64,000 nucleotides of DNA from Thereva unica (GCA_949987705.1 OX465283.1:11140207-11204206), one strand, 5' to 3'. Shown: positions 24,331 through 36,289, counted from the stretch's first letter. The notes: a model not told the origin generated them from the sequence alone. Translations and numbers: made by a program.

Positions 24331-24455
24331 CTCCGGGTATGGGAATTCTTTAAAGCAGGGACTAGTTAGGGTCGACAACCATTACATCTCGGCTTTTCTG
24401 TAGCTCTAGCTGACAGCAGAGAATCTGTTAGGAGGAGATGTTATTCCAATTAAGA

Positions 24456-25030
24456 TCATTTTGGATCATTCTGCATGCGTGTGTTATAAATTTTGGAAGA
24501 TTTGGAGCTTATCCAAGTCTTAGAGTTAATTTTAGATTTAGTCCCACCACTTACTACTATTTTAGATTTCTTATTCCTAGATATAGTACTGGTCTTCCAA
24601 CGGCAGAGGGTTAGGTTGTTCAATTTGAAAATATCGAATTCTGAAGTGAAGAACAGCCATTCATATCTAGTGGGTATTGTAACCTTGAAATTATTGAACT
24701 TTTTCCTCCTATTAGGTGAAACTGCTTCACAACTGTGGATTTCCACTGTAAAGTTTTTTGAAATAATTTCCCTACTCACGACGAATCGGCCTCTGGTGGT
24801 GCTCCTCTGAGAAAGTAGGTAGAAGCATCTATGTTAACTTTTGCCGTGTTCGGTGTCTTGTTACTTTCAATGACACGTTCCGTTGTTGTCCTTGCATTGA
24901 GCTACCGTGTCTCCACTCGTGTGACTGCTTTTGTTACTTCCTCTGTATGCTTTTCGTAGAACGGTTGAACTCTTTGCAGTTCTTCTGAGTTCTTCAGTTC
25001 ACTCTTTAAGTGTTTAGCAATAAAATGCTT
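24456..25030 (-). pseudogene. Possible LINE ORF1 remnant upstream of the endonuclease
   Basis: A 107-codon minus-strand frame (24456-24779) reads FNNFKVTIPTRYEWLFFTSE and then KKSKIVVSGG, which is the type of Ser/Lys-rich sequence often found in ORF1 of Jockey-like elements. Further upstream, near 25000, an in-frame stretch LKSELKNSEELQRVQPFYEK looks like a short coiled coil. Position and strand suit an ORF1 for the endonuclease relic at 23.7-24.3 kb. There is no zinc knuckle and no firm family match. Confidence 0.3.
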
Positions 25031-25491
25031 TAGCGTTTAGATTTTGTGTATTAATCGCTTCAACTGTTTTAAAAGTAAACACACCCCACCATTGAACGAA
25101 TACTTATAGTTTAGCAATAAAATACTAGAGTGTTTTATTTATAAATACATGTGTAACACTTGGATTTGCAGTGTATACTCTTTAATGTATTATTTTTATT
25201 TTGCCCACCCTAGAGAACAAATGCCAAAAATAGCCCTTCCACTTCAGTTCATTGCGGCTGAAGCAAAAATAAAGTTAGTACTTATCGTTTCCCCTGCCTG
25301 GCATCGGTCTTCCATCGGTATCCTGGGTGAACAAAACTCGCACTCACAGAAATTTAAAAATTAATGTTTTGTGTGGAGAGAAATTGTTAGAAAATTTTTG
25401 CATCTATAATGTAGTTTTGATGAGTGTACAATTATATTGGGTTTTGCTGTGATTTCGCTTTTTGCCCTAGTAAAAATTAAAAGTGGCCTGT
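25031..25491. other. Spacer, no supported gene
   Basis: A+T-rich sequence with no recognisable features. Confidence 0.4.
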
Positions 25492-25845
25492 CAACGGGCG
25501 AACACCGACCATGATTGAAACATAGTCCTTGGTCTTGTGCCGGCATCAGAAGGTTGTTTGCAGGACTGTATGACCATACATCACCCACATACGCATACTT
25601 GTTTCTCTTGTGCAGCGGTGCAGCCTATGAGTATGATAATCCGATAACACATAACGAAAATGTTATGCACTTAGCCTTTATATGCCCATCGTATGCCTGT
25701 GAGTACAGGCTCAGCACTCGGTCATATAAATCTTTTGGTCAAGTTTAGCGGTCCTGGCCCGTAGATGCTTCCGTTAAAAATGATTAAAAACTGCACGGCC
25801 ATCATAAGTCCCTTAAAAACCCAAGTGGTCGGTGTTCGCCCGTTG
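25492..25845. mobile_element. 354-bp MITE with perfect 20-bp terminal inverted repeats
   Basis: CAACGGGCGAACACCGACCA at the left end is matched without error by its reverse complement at 25826-25845. Sequence similarity stops sharply inside both ends. Outside the ends I do not see a convincing direct duplication. The interior has no transposase frame. The superfamily is not assigned. Confidence 0.8.
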
Positions 25846-27629
25846 TAGGGTCATTTTTTATTTCTTCTCGGGTGACCAATTTTTACCCTCTCATTTACCG
25901 CCGGTCAGTTTAATAACGTGTAATGTTCGAGGTACTCTTATAAACTTTCTAAAAAAAATTTAGAAAAAAAAATTTGCTTATGATAGTTCAGAATTTCATT
26001 GTGAAATTTTCTATTTTTAATATTTGAATTTACTACCAAATATAAAACGTGAATTTATTTTACTTTCAACAATTTTTACCAATATTGCGTCTTCGTATTC
26101 ACACACGAGCTCCCCATTAAATTCTCAACGTCCTGTGCAAGTGTGTCAAAAACATATACTCGTATGCAAATGATCAAGGCTAGAAAGATGATAAAGTCGA
26201 CCTTAAAATGGCTTTAATGGTGGTTTTAATTGCACCTCTATCACTTATACACACGAGGCCCAGTTTTAAGTGCTCATATCTCTTACATAAAATTTTTTCG
26301 GACACAGAACAAGTTGAACACATTTATGCTCTCATGGACCATTCATGTAACTAAGATAATGTCCTGCCTAGGAATGCTTGCTCTCGGATAATTTTTGCAT
26401 TGATACAAAATTTAATCCTTTATGTATTCTATAGGATAAATCTATGAAAACTTGTGTGTGCTTTTTGTGCGCAATAAGGATAGTGATTAGAAATTTGCTG
26501 AAATTTTAACTACCACTTGTTTCTAAGGATTTCGTCCTTAATGTGAAAAGTGTTTTTTTTTTTTCGAGTTAGTGATTGAGGTGTTCCAAGAATTATTAAA
26601 AATATCCCCGTTTCGAAAATATTTTTTAATTGTGGCTAATAACATATTATACGAAAGTGAAGGTGTGGTATTGTAGTATACGTTCACAATATGACTTAAA
26701 ATGGTACAAAGGGGGCATTCGTAGTGTGTTATTTCATTTTAAAGCTTTATTCTTCAAAAAAAAAAAAAATTCCCGAAAGATCTCTTGGTTTGATAACAAG
26801 CCTCAAACTCCAATTGTACTCCAAAAAAAATCTTCAGGATAACTAATTAAGTTTACATATTGATAAAATAAAATAAAAAATAAAATTTTATTAATTTCGT
26901 AAAAGTGTAATCCTTCGCTTCAAGGCAAATCGAAATGAAGTTTTGTACTTTTCCCCACATCACACAACTTGACCTTAATCCAGCTTGGAGCGAATATTTG
27001 GTTTTTATCCTTTCTTCCTTATCATTTTTTATCCTGGGTGTAGAGTATATGGAAAACACTTGGTAACAACTAAGGATCAACTTGGATTGATTTTCATCTA
27101 AACTTCTCTGAGGGGTAGGTTATAAAAGGTTTCAATCCCGCCCTGAGGCTTTTGATTGTTTATTAAGATTCCCGGTTACTAATGGAGTAGAAAATATTTT
27201 TTGGTCGAATTTGGATATTAATTGAGTTAATTTTAAAACGAGGTGGAGTTTTTTTTTTCTTTAAATATTTGTGTTTTGATTTTTCAACATAAGGTTTATC
27301 CTAGTTAAGATCCCTTCAAGTTTCTGCAAAGTAGACGAAATTTTTTTGAAATACAGTAGAAAACTTGTCAGAACACTGTTTTCAGCCGAAAGACTAGAGC
27401 TTATAAGTGTAAGCGCCTTTTTACTGGAAGGACGAAAGACTATGTCCAGGATGTATTCGAACGACGGAACTCTGGAACCACAGTCCGGCTCCTTAATCCT
27501 AGGCCACAGGGATCGGCTCTCTGGGCCATCAGGGCTTCATGGGAAATATAAAAAATTTCGTCCCCTAGCGGAAGGTACACCTCCTAGTTTACCTAGCAGT
27601 ATGGTATTGCAGGCATCACAGCCTTTGTC
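25846..27629. other. Spacer, no supported gene
   Basis: A+T-rich with long A and T runs. The frame that opens at 27346 runs into the Gypsy fragment, but I recognise nothing in its first 95 codons. Confidence 0.35.
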
Positions 27630-27917
27630 ACTCAAGCGTGTATTCAACAAGATCAATATCGCCGAGACACTCAAGCGTGCATTCAACAAGATCAAGAACG
27701 AGCTATGGAAACAGACACTTCATGCACATCCGAATTCACAGTTCAATCTTAGCCTGTGGAGAGACACTTCAATTGCGCCGTCATACAACAGCAAAAAGAG
27801 GGACAATGGCAACAACTCGCTTTCTTCTCCAAAAAGTCTCAACCCGCGTTTCAATCCATGCATAGACAAGCCGGTCTCAAAATTGAATATATTCTCTTTT
27901 CACCGAGGGGGGAGTAA
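27630..27917 (+). pseudogene. Ty3/Gypsy RT-RNase H fragment with polypurine tract
   Basis: The frame LKRAFNKIKNELWKQTLHAH followed by PNSQFNLSLWRDTS is the junction of a Gypsy reverse transcriptase and RNase H (family form: AFxxIKxxLxxATLLAHP then L-x-x-DAS). A one-base shift near 27765 continues it as FNCAVIQQQKEGQWQQLAFF and then SKKSQP, the well-known GAVLQQ...W-x-PLAFFSKKL block. A 39-bp direct duplication (at 27631 and 27670) precedes it. Only about 20 codons later comes GAGGGGGGAG (27905-27914), a typical polypurine primer, so most of RNase H and all of integrase are deleted. It is an internally deleted relic. Confidence 0.7.
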
Positions 27918-28200
27918 TGTGGTAGCCCCACGTTCAGTTGCGGACAGGATCAGCTGTGAACAAAGTCACTGTGGAGTGGATAAGGTCAGTTGCGAGCCAA
28001 GTCAGTCATGAACGAGATCTGTCTTGCCCTATAATTCCGTCTCTGTGTCAGTCAGTTGCCAATATAGCAGGCTTGAAAATATCGTCTTTGAAAAATCGAA
28101 GCCCTGTTATAAAAATGTTTGTTTTGACTTTTATTACATTCGTGTGGTTTGTGCAAATTTGTTTTCTCCTTTTACAATATCCAGGAGCTCAAACGCCAGA
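27918..28200 (+). repeat. Putative 3' LTR of the Gypsy relic
   Basis: TGTGGTAGCCCCACG begins four bases after the polypurine tract, which is where an LTR should start with TG. The right end is not defined: no second LTR is present to compare, and I see no certain CA plus duplication. The extent given is a guess based on usual LTR length. Confidence 0.4.
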
Positions 28201-31199
28201 GTAGTATAGCTGGAAGGTTCCTGCACCACCCCCTTGCCCCCTACAACCCCGTTCCCAATAACTTGGGTGGGGTGATGTCCGTGGTGCGGTGAGCATTTGA
28301 TGCCTGGAGGTATGCAATGGGGTTTAGGTCCGTGGCATGTATGCGATGAAGTTTTAGAGTGATATCGTGTTTGAACTTGTTTATCAGGATTATTCATATC
28401 GATCATGATTTAATTGAATGAGTGTAAGTTCAGCTTACTGTTGCTTGTGTTTGCCGCGTTTTCATGCACATTTTATCATGCCGGGCACTTATCTTTACCT
28501 CCGATTCTTGTTTCTTGTTGTACTCGTTATCTCTGCACGCTTTCCTGGTTTAACGTTTATTGCAGGTTCCCAGCAAATGCTCGCCTTTTAATTCTATCCC
28601 GCAGAAGGTCTACGTTGAACCTTCGGTTTATGGCATCGCGCTGGATATTTCTGATTGCAGTTGTCTGAATAGTTGCATAGTTGTATTGTGGTCACTTCCA
28701 ATGTCTGCTCTGCTTTCTTAGAGCTCCCGACATCTTCCGGAATACCGAAGGACTTCCTAGTGTAGTACGCAGGCCACCTAATGAAGCTGGACCTGGCTTC
28801 CTTGGTGAGTATTAGGTTAACGTCACTCCTACGGCTTTCGAAAAAGAGACTCACCGGAAGCTGGCTGCTAATCCTCAGTCCAACCGCGTTTAAACTCTGT
28901 TTTATGGTACAGAGAACTCACCATTTCACCATCTCGCGTTAGCTCCTTCCGAAAAACTATCTCAGGGGCACTGCGTGGAGGTGGGATTAGGACTTGCCAA
29001 CAGAGCTACTAGATGTTTGACTGCAAGACTCTTCTCTGGTTTTGATAGAAGTGACAAGTCGGGTGCCACCACCTTGTTAAAGCCGAAAGAAGGAGAGACA
29101 GGTATACCAGAATTGTTACCAGCTTATTAGAATCCACTCCAGGCCTTCGATGTATTGCTGCAAAGCCCGACCCGCGGGAGAACAGCGGACTACCTAGAGG
29201 TAGTCTTTTCCCACATAACCAATAAGCAGGAGCCAGGCAGAAGTGCTGCTTTCAACTTCTCATCGCACGAAAGAAAACAATCTCATAAACTTTCGTACCA
29301 ATTTGTAAATCAATCATCCATGATCTGCAGATTTATCCAATCAAATTTACGAAGTTTCAAATTGTTTTTAAGACTTCTGGAGTAACAGAATCATTCTGTT
29401 TGTTTAGTATTCAGGGAGTAATGGCACAAAGTCAATCTAGAACTATCGCAGAAACATAAAGTCTGTGATATAAACTAGGAGAACTTGCAGCTCACAATTC
29501 AGTGTAATGTTAAACTAGATGGGACGATAGAGAGTATTGATTGAAGTTTTAAAACAAACTTTTCCAGCACTGATTGTATTGTTTTTCTTGGTCTTTTCCT
29601 CCACCAAGAATACGTACTCCACCAATCGATAGAAGTCCAAGTGTCATTGTCTTAAGAAAAAACCAAACAAGAGAGCTTGTCTTACGCTAGTTTACTTGGA
29701 AGGGCAAGTTTCAATGCACTACAAAACACTATCAAGTGTCGTCTACTTTGAATAAAAATTGTGTTAAAGTTGAAACATGCCCCTTCAATTTATCGATTAC
29801 TTCGGTTGCTATCACAAGAAGAAATTGCAGGAAATGTTAATTTTATGTTTATCCAGAAAAAAGCCATTCCACCAGAGAAGCACTTTAGCTAAATGCTTTG
29901 CTTTCTCCGCGTTCCAAAGTTCCAAATCCGTCTTGACTTTTGGATTTAACAATTTCCACGTAATTTCTACAATATGCAAATGGCTTCTTAGCTTCTAAAT
30001 CCCCGTCAGTTTCGCTGCTTGTATCCCTGCCAGAATATATTATATGCAAAAAAAAATCTCTCACCAAGGATGAAATTATGTAACAGTGCTACCAACAGCA
30101 AAACCCTATTAAGGAGCCATTGTTGAGCCGAGAGTCTTGCACATGGTAAAATTTGAATACCCCCGATCTACACACACACAGCTCCAGAAGGATAATCAAT
30201 TTTATTAGACCTTCGCCTTCGGATGCCTCATGTTCGAAATTTAATTATTCGCAAATTAACACATTTTCGGCCGTTTTAATCCTTGATTGGATTATGAAAG
30301 GATGAGCAGCAATTTATCATAAAATATTTCACAAGTTGAAGGATTAAACCAGTTCACCACCAGCAACACAGGGCCTCGCCGGTCATCAGCCTATCGACCT
30401 TTGACAGAATCTGCCAACAGGGAGGTCAAAGATCGCATCAAGGATATACAAGGATATTTGCTTTGTTTGTTTGCGTTTTTTTCTTGCTGGTCCAAAAATA
30501 CACACCAAGAGATAACCACGTTCATAAAACGATGAACATCAACGCCTGGATTTATGGTAAAAGCCTTGTGGGATGTTTTGTTTGTATTTAGGACAATAAA
30601 TAAATTTTGAGGGAGGATTTGTCAACCCCCACTGAAAGATGCGCAAACAATGTGATACATGGGAGAAAAATTCTTTTCGTTTTTCTTCGTGTTTTTTTGC
30701 AATTTTCTTTTGTTTTTCGGTGTGTTGTTGCTTGCTACAGAAGCCTCCGGGAAGGATTACGAGAAAATAGGGGATCTACATAAATCAAGCAACGTGAATG
30801 TACGCAACAGTGATTGTGAATAATTGCGGATATATTACATGTGACTTTCTTTCAATTTCAAATATGTATTTGGGGCATCTTCACGTTGTTGAATGAAACA
30901 AATCATTCACTTTTATAGGAGTCCTTTTTGAGTAGTTTTGTTGCAAGGACGATGCGATGGTGTTGATATCATTTTAAAAAATTGCATAACTACCGGGGCA
31001 AAAGCAATATCGTAATGCGAATGTGCCATAATATTTGTAAAATTAATGCCATATGTGAATGTGCCATAATTTTTGCAAATGGCATCGAATGTCATTGTTC
31101 TTTGGCATTTATGTTGTACACAGATAGAGAATTAGTTGACAGAAAGCAATACAGTACGTGGATTTATTGTTATTAAGCATATGGCATATCGTGCAAACT
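28201..31199. other. Long spacer; one segment shared with 62.5 kb
   Basis: No supported gene. A minus-strand frame at 28594-28854 is not recognisable. A segment at about 28976-29085 (AGGACTTGCCAACAGAGCT, later AGAAGTGACAAGTCGGGTGC and CACCACCTT) recurs at 62507-62615. Near 31019 and 31057 the phrase GAATGTGCCATAAT is duplicated. Confidence 0.4.
28976..29085. repeat. Interspersed repeat shared with 62507-62615
   Basis: Similarity runs for about 110 bp in the same orientation: GGTGxGAxTAGGACTTGC, then an ACTCTTCTC block, then GACAGAAGTGACAA-like sequence and GTGCCACCACCTT. Both copies lie in regions of LINE debris. No protein is evident, so this may be an untranslated part of an element. Confidence 0.55.
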
Positions 31200-31460
31200 G
31201 GGTCCGCTAGATGGTACCACCTCAACTAACTGGTGAGCGCTTCAGACATATGATAAGGAGGGCAACAATAGAGATTTTGAAACACCGCTTTCCGGGCCAT
31301 GTGATCTCCCGTTTTTGGTGATTTCAACTCCAAATCGCCAGATCTGATGGCGTAAGACTTCTTCCTTTGGGGATTCTTGGAATCTCGTGCTTACCACAAG
31401 AAACCACACACTTTGCCAGTCTTGAAAGCTACTATTGAACAAGAAATTACCAATTCGTAG
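31200..31460 (+). pseudogene. Tc1/mariner-type transposase C-terminal relic
   Basis: DGTTSTN near 31210 resembles the second catalytic block (QDGATxHT). EILKHRFPGHVISRF follows, and after a frameshift GDFNSKSPDLMA, a stop, then DFFLWGFLESRAYHKKPHTL and VLKATIEQEITNS. The family form is RFPGRVISRxGDxxWPxRSPDLTxxDFFLWGxLK. The third acidic residue (SPDL) is visible. It is similar in type to the relic at the start of the window but is a different copy. Stops and a frameshift make it dead. Confidence 0.7.
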
Positions 31461-31558
31461 CAAAAGGTTTTGCTAGCAACAAGGCAACCTTATTAGGACA
31501 CAATCGCATACCAAATCAAGCTGTCAAGCTTTTTACTGCTCTTATAACTCAGAACATC

Positions 31559-31702
31559 GGCCTCAGTATCCTAAGGGTAAGGCATCCGACTATTATCCCA
31601 GTGGTCCATGGTCTGAATCCACTCCGCGCATTGTCCATCGTCTTTTCGTAAACAGTATAAAGAGCTTACACTTCTAAGCGCGAGCCTTTTACATAAAAAA
31701 AA
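31559..31702 (+). mobile_element. tRNA-derived SINE
   Basis: The first 73 bases look like a tRNA: a box A-like CCTAAGGGTAAGGC, then ATCCGACT at the anticodon stem, and a box B-like GGTCTGAATCC. The order and spacing fit a tRNA, closest by eye to tRNA-Arg types (GGCC...CCTAATGGATAAGGCxTCxGACT). The cloverleaf is too damaged for a working tRNA. About 60 bp of unrelated sequence and an A-rich end (ACATAAAAAAAA) follow, which is the usual SINE layout. Confidence 0.55.
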
Positions 31703-34700
31703 CCAAGCCAGGTACTGACTTCCATCGTAGTAGTATAGGTTAAACTACCTAGGCATGTACTTTCTAAGACTTTAGAAAGGTCTACGCTAACAAACGGATT
31801 TTTACCTTTTCTGACAATAAAGCGACGAGACTAAACCAGCATGGCACTAATAACGTGATTTTGACGAGTTGTGTATTCTCAATAAAGTAAATTATCCTCG
31901 TTTCTATCCCTGGTCATGAGGCCTTCGACGGTAAGGAAAAGATGGCGTATTTGTCAGACAGGAATCCGACGTTGTACTCATCAGTCCAGATTATGCTAGT
32001 AAGGGGCCTAACAACATTGTGAAGAAAGCCCATGACGATCGGTCTTTAATGAAACATGATCGACGTCTGGCGATACAATTTCCAGGGCTGTTACATTTTT
32101 TCGGTACCTTGTAACGAACCGTGATTCATAACTAATAATCTTTCTCTCAAAAAAAAAAAAAAAAAAAATTTAGGAAAACTAAATATTCAACTACCAGACC
32201 AAAAAGAAGTGATTCTCTCTTTCAAAGATTTACTTCGAAGCTTTATAAAGCTTCCTACGAGCTTTCCAGCTATAAAAGAAACCGCTTCACCAAGCCAAAT
32301 TCAGTCCTTCAACAGACTCACCCCGGAGACGTCATCTTCTCCGGTACTATACCATGTCCAGGTCTATGATCCGGCTCAGTAAGACCACACATATAACACA
32401 TAGAGACCAATACCGGATACCTGTGGAATGTTGCTTAGGCTTTGTCGAGGTGTACGATCCGACAGTGTTACTGGAAAAATTGTCTAGACCAGTGTTGAGG
32501 TATGACCCAACCCAACATTGACAATAAGGTTTCAACCCACCAACGTCCAGAGTTATGAGTCGTCAAAGTGAAAAAGAAATTACTAAAATTTCAACTTCAA
32601 CCACCATTTTCACCAAAAAATACGTAGTTATTCAATTTTTTTTTTAAAGAAATTGGAAAGCTTGGACAATTTCCTATGAATAATGTCCAACAACTTTTAT
32701 GCTACGGACTTTACTTTTAAAGCTGTAAGCAAAAATTGTCCTTGTTTGGTGCTTATTTGGTACTTTCCGACAAAAGTCAGGCGGAAAAGTACTAGAAAAG
32801 GAAATTTTGACGTCTAACAACTCTGGAAGTTGCTGGGTTGAAACCTTCACTTTCACAGGTGGAAGTATTCTGCGTAGATTGCTGCATATTCATGAAAATA
32901 TCGAATAGCGTTACAAAAATACAGGGTTATATGTAAACCTCTACCAAAAAAATTTCATATCGCCCTAGTGGCTAAACCGTTACGACCCCCCCCCCCCCCA
33001 AAGTTCGTCTATCCAAGACCTATCCTCGTCCAGGCGACATTCGATATTTTCACTGATGCACTCTGTATGTACATGACAAGTTGAACTCAGCTCGAACCCG
33101 AGTCTAACTACATGTAGATACAAGTAGAGTTGAGTTAGAATCGACTGAACTCGGCTCAGCCCTGCTACCTGGATTGAGTTGAAATTATGTATATATAGAT
33201 ACGAGCTCAGTAGTTTCGTAGTTGAATTTAGCTGACAGCAGCATCTCCGTGTTTTGTGACCCGAGTCGAAAATTTAACTCAACCTCAAATCAACTATTCA
33301 ATTCATCATGTAAGTGATCAGCCTATCATTTGACATTTCTGATCTGACATTTTTGCCCCACACTTTTAATGCTGAAGCCATCTTGTAAAAAGCCGGATTA
33401 ATTGTTTTCTTGATTTCAGAGAGAAAAGACACGATTACTATTGGGCATTTGTTGAATTCACATATTTTCAGAATGGGCTGACCAGTGAACTTGGCCAGTT
33501 TCGAGGAGCCTGGATATATTTTGGATAACTATGCAAGAACGAAATCAGAATCTGTTCAAAAGCTCTTCAATTCGCTAGGGTACTATCGTATATTAACATT
33601 TAACTACATAATTCTCAATGCCACGGCATTCGTTAACATGTCAAAAAAATACACACGTGTTTCATCGTACAAATCAGGTTTTGCCCGGGTCATAATTCGT
33701 TTGGTTAGTTAAGTCCTTATTTCGTAGTATTCTGGCTTCACTATTTACTAACTTCTTTAGTCTTAATTTTATGCTTGAGCCAATAGAGATATATTTGTAT
33801 GTTATCATACGCAAAACATTTCCACGAATTCTATGCGAAAAACACACTCGTGCAACTGAAGGTAGACCATTCTCTGTTAAAGTTAAATATTAATTCACAA
33901 AAAAATCGCAAAACAATCAAAATTTTTTCCTGAAATTATGAAAACAATTTCGAAACTCCTAAGTGAAATATTGTATTTGATTCGAGGAAGGAAAAATTTT
34001 CACTTAAATTGACTCAAAAAAAAAAAAAGGAAAAATCGTTTTCCAGTAACAATACAAAATCCTTCTGACCTTCAAAGTGCTCGAAATTCATCGCAGATAA
34101 TTTAACAACTTCCGGCACTCCGTATTTTGTGCTGCCAAAATAAAAAAGGATCCTTTTTTGCCAAAAATTATGTAAAATCCCATATTTCCTTGTGAAAGAA
34201 AATTACGAGAAGAAAAAATATTTAAAACTTTTTTAATACACGTCGGCAAACATTTCACCAAAAAACGAGGCGAACACACTTTTTGAATCCTGTCTATAGG
34301 CAGTTTTAAGGATATTTTTCTGCGAAGGCAGGAAGTGAATTTTTGTACTATGGTTCGCGTTTTTTTTGTTCTGTGGTTTATGTATACTTGATTTTTAAAA
34401 GGATTTTAATGTCAGGACTTGCATGACAAACTTCATCACCCAGAACATTTCCTTCTAATCAATTTCGGAGTGGGGGCGGCGGGGTGGTTTTTTTTTTAGA
34501 TAAAAATCAAGCACTGCGACAACTTTATCATACAGAAAAGCGATATTCATTCACATGACAAATGATACAGGAGCAAGAAAGGAAGTCCTTTTAGCTAAAA
34601 ATGTTACTTTTGTCAGGCTTGATTTATGGGGGAATTTTCTGTCAGATTTTTTTTGTGTTTGCCTGTTTTGAAGGGAAATAACACAAAAATGTCATCACGT

Positions 34701-35339
34701 TGCGAAGAACACAGCCAAGCAACTAAAAAAAAATATGACTAAAAAGAAAACACTTTCCGATCTTATAAAGAGTGAAAATTGTGAAAGCCTTTCACTGAGT
34801 GACAAGTGGAGCACTTGCCTGTGAAGGTGGTCCCAAATGGCGGCCCTTTAAAAAAAATTGTAGCGCCCGTCCGTCCGTTGGCCATTTGTTCATTCTTTAC
34901 GAGCTGGGAATAATTCTTCGATATTTTAACCCTTTATGGCAGTCGAGGGAGAATTTGTTGAGTGAAAAAGTTCTTCCACAAATTTATGATTAACTGCGAA
35001 TTGAAGATGTGAACAGGCCTTAAAGGGGCGCAACTGGGCCTGAATTTTAATTAAATTAACTTCAGAGCACGGCGCCATATCGCATCGAGGGGGTTATCAA
35101 TCTACAAGTGAATTAACATTACACCGGGGAAAGAGGGGTGAAATTAATTTTAACTGGAAATAATATAGTAAATAATTAATGGGGAGATTTTTGGTCCAAA
35201 GCTGGATTTATGGATGTACCAATCGTGTGCTGCACGGAGATAATAAATTGCTATAGGATTATAGTTTGAAATAATGCAAAATTATTTAGTGCTGAGTGCC
35301 CGTGTAAAAATAATTAAGCTTCCGCAACTAGCACGCATA
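31703..35339. other. Long spacer with homopolymers
   Basis: No supported gene. A run of 20 or so A residues lies near 32150, a run of about 14 C residues near 32985, and GAGTTGAGTT-like degenerate repeats near 33060-33300. Confidence 0.4.
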
Positions 35340-35600
35340 GCGAAAAACGCGCCTGCCACAAGAATATGCACCCTCCCGCTACAGGCATGAAAATATAAAA
35401 ATAAGTCCGCAGGAAATATGTACGCCTCTGTTACAGTGTCGTGAGTGTCGTTATCCCAAGCGGTCCCCCAACTAAGTACTAACCACGTCCAATGCTGCTT
35501 GACTTACGGAATCGAGCGAGCACACTTCTACTGAGTATGCTAATGGCATCCTTTATGGCCACCAAGATAATTGCCCTTTTCTTCATTCTATAAAATTTCC
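35340..35600 (-). mobile_element. 5S-rRNA-derived SINE, copy B
   Basis: The best preserved copy. Read on the minus strand from 35552 to 35450 it gives GCCATTAGCATACTCAGTAG, then AAGTCAAGCAGC, GGTTAGTACTTAGTTGGG and GGACCGCTTGGGA. The last two blocks are almost identical to the 3' half of insect 5S rRNA. Upstream of the 5S start there is a shared leader GAAATTTTATAGAATGAAGA. The tail at 35340-35450 contains CATGCCTGTAGCGGGAGGGT, related to the tail of copy A. Leader and tail shared between copies define a mobile unit larger than 5S itself. Confidence 0.75.
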
Positions 35601-35834
35601 CAGCGGGTAATGGAGTGCTTCAATAGCCATGTTCCATATAGTTTTTAACATTGCATGTGATTTGTTATGCTTTTTTTCAATGCTTCTTCAAAAGCGTTCT
35701 AGGAGCATTTTAAAAATCTTTTTATTAAAGAATATTCATAGACGCCTGTGAATATGTTATCCAGTATCGAAAAGCTTTTATTTTGTTCATATTTTGCAAT
35801 TGCCTTTTGCTTTCCAAGCGCGAGCGTGGTTTTA

Positions 35835-35985
35835 CAAAATCAGTCCCTCAAATAATTTCTAACCACTTCCAAAGCTGCTTGTCCATCGTATCGAACGAGA
35901 GCCAATCCATTGAGTATGCTAATATCACCATTTATGTTCACTAAGATAATCGCCCGTTTTCTTCGTTCTATAAAATTTATGAAAA
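35835..35985 (-). mobile_element. 5S-rRNA-derived SINE, copy C
   Basis: Same orientation as copy B and only about 230 bp away. It has the same leader (ATTTTATAGAACGAAGAAAA), TTAGCATACTCA, GGCTCTCGTTCGATACGATG, AAGCAGCTTTGGAAGTGG and a decayed box C (GGTTAGAAATTATTTGAGGG). The tail is lost after the 5S part. Confidence 0.65.
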
Positions 35986-36099
35986 TTCCAATAATGCTTC
36001 CTCGGGAGCATATTTAGCAGCTTTCAAAGTAAGTTCCCATGATCAGCGTTCCCAATTTTTCCCATTGGGTTGTCAGACTTTTGGCACTTAGTAATCAGC

Positions 36100-36215
36100 A
36101 CAAAGTCTTGCTATCTTGATCTTACAGTCTTGTCTTGCCTTTGTCCTGTCTTGTCTTGGTCTTGCTTTGGTCTTGTTAATAACTAGTCTTGCTCATCGCT
36201 AGTCCTCGACCTAAT
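36100..36215. repeat. Degenerate TCTTG pentamer repeat
   Basis: GTCTTG and CTTG units recur about a dozen times (for example GTCCTGTCTTGTCTTGGTCT), giving a T+G-rich simple repeat. Confidence 0.7.
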
Positions 36216-36289
36216 ATATTCTTGTTTAGAGTGATAACGTCCCAAAGGGTGTCCTTAACTCTTTAGCCTATCTAAGACCAGCGATTGAT

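Noticed and set aside
28594..28854. 86-codon minus-strand frame as a gene
   Set aside because: No recognisable motif in any frame; probably decayed repeat sequence.
31558..31631. A functional tRNA gene
   Set aside because: Acceptor and anticodon stems do not pair properly and box B has two changes; a SINE head is the better reading.
32985..33000. Poly-C run as a regulatory G-quadruplex strand
   Set aside because: A single uninterrupted homopolymer; could be a sequencing or slippage product, nothing else supports function.
35450..35552. A functional 5S rRNA gene
   Set aside because: The 5' half is heavily diverged in all copies and they share non-5S leader and tail sequence.
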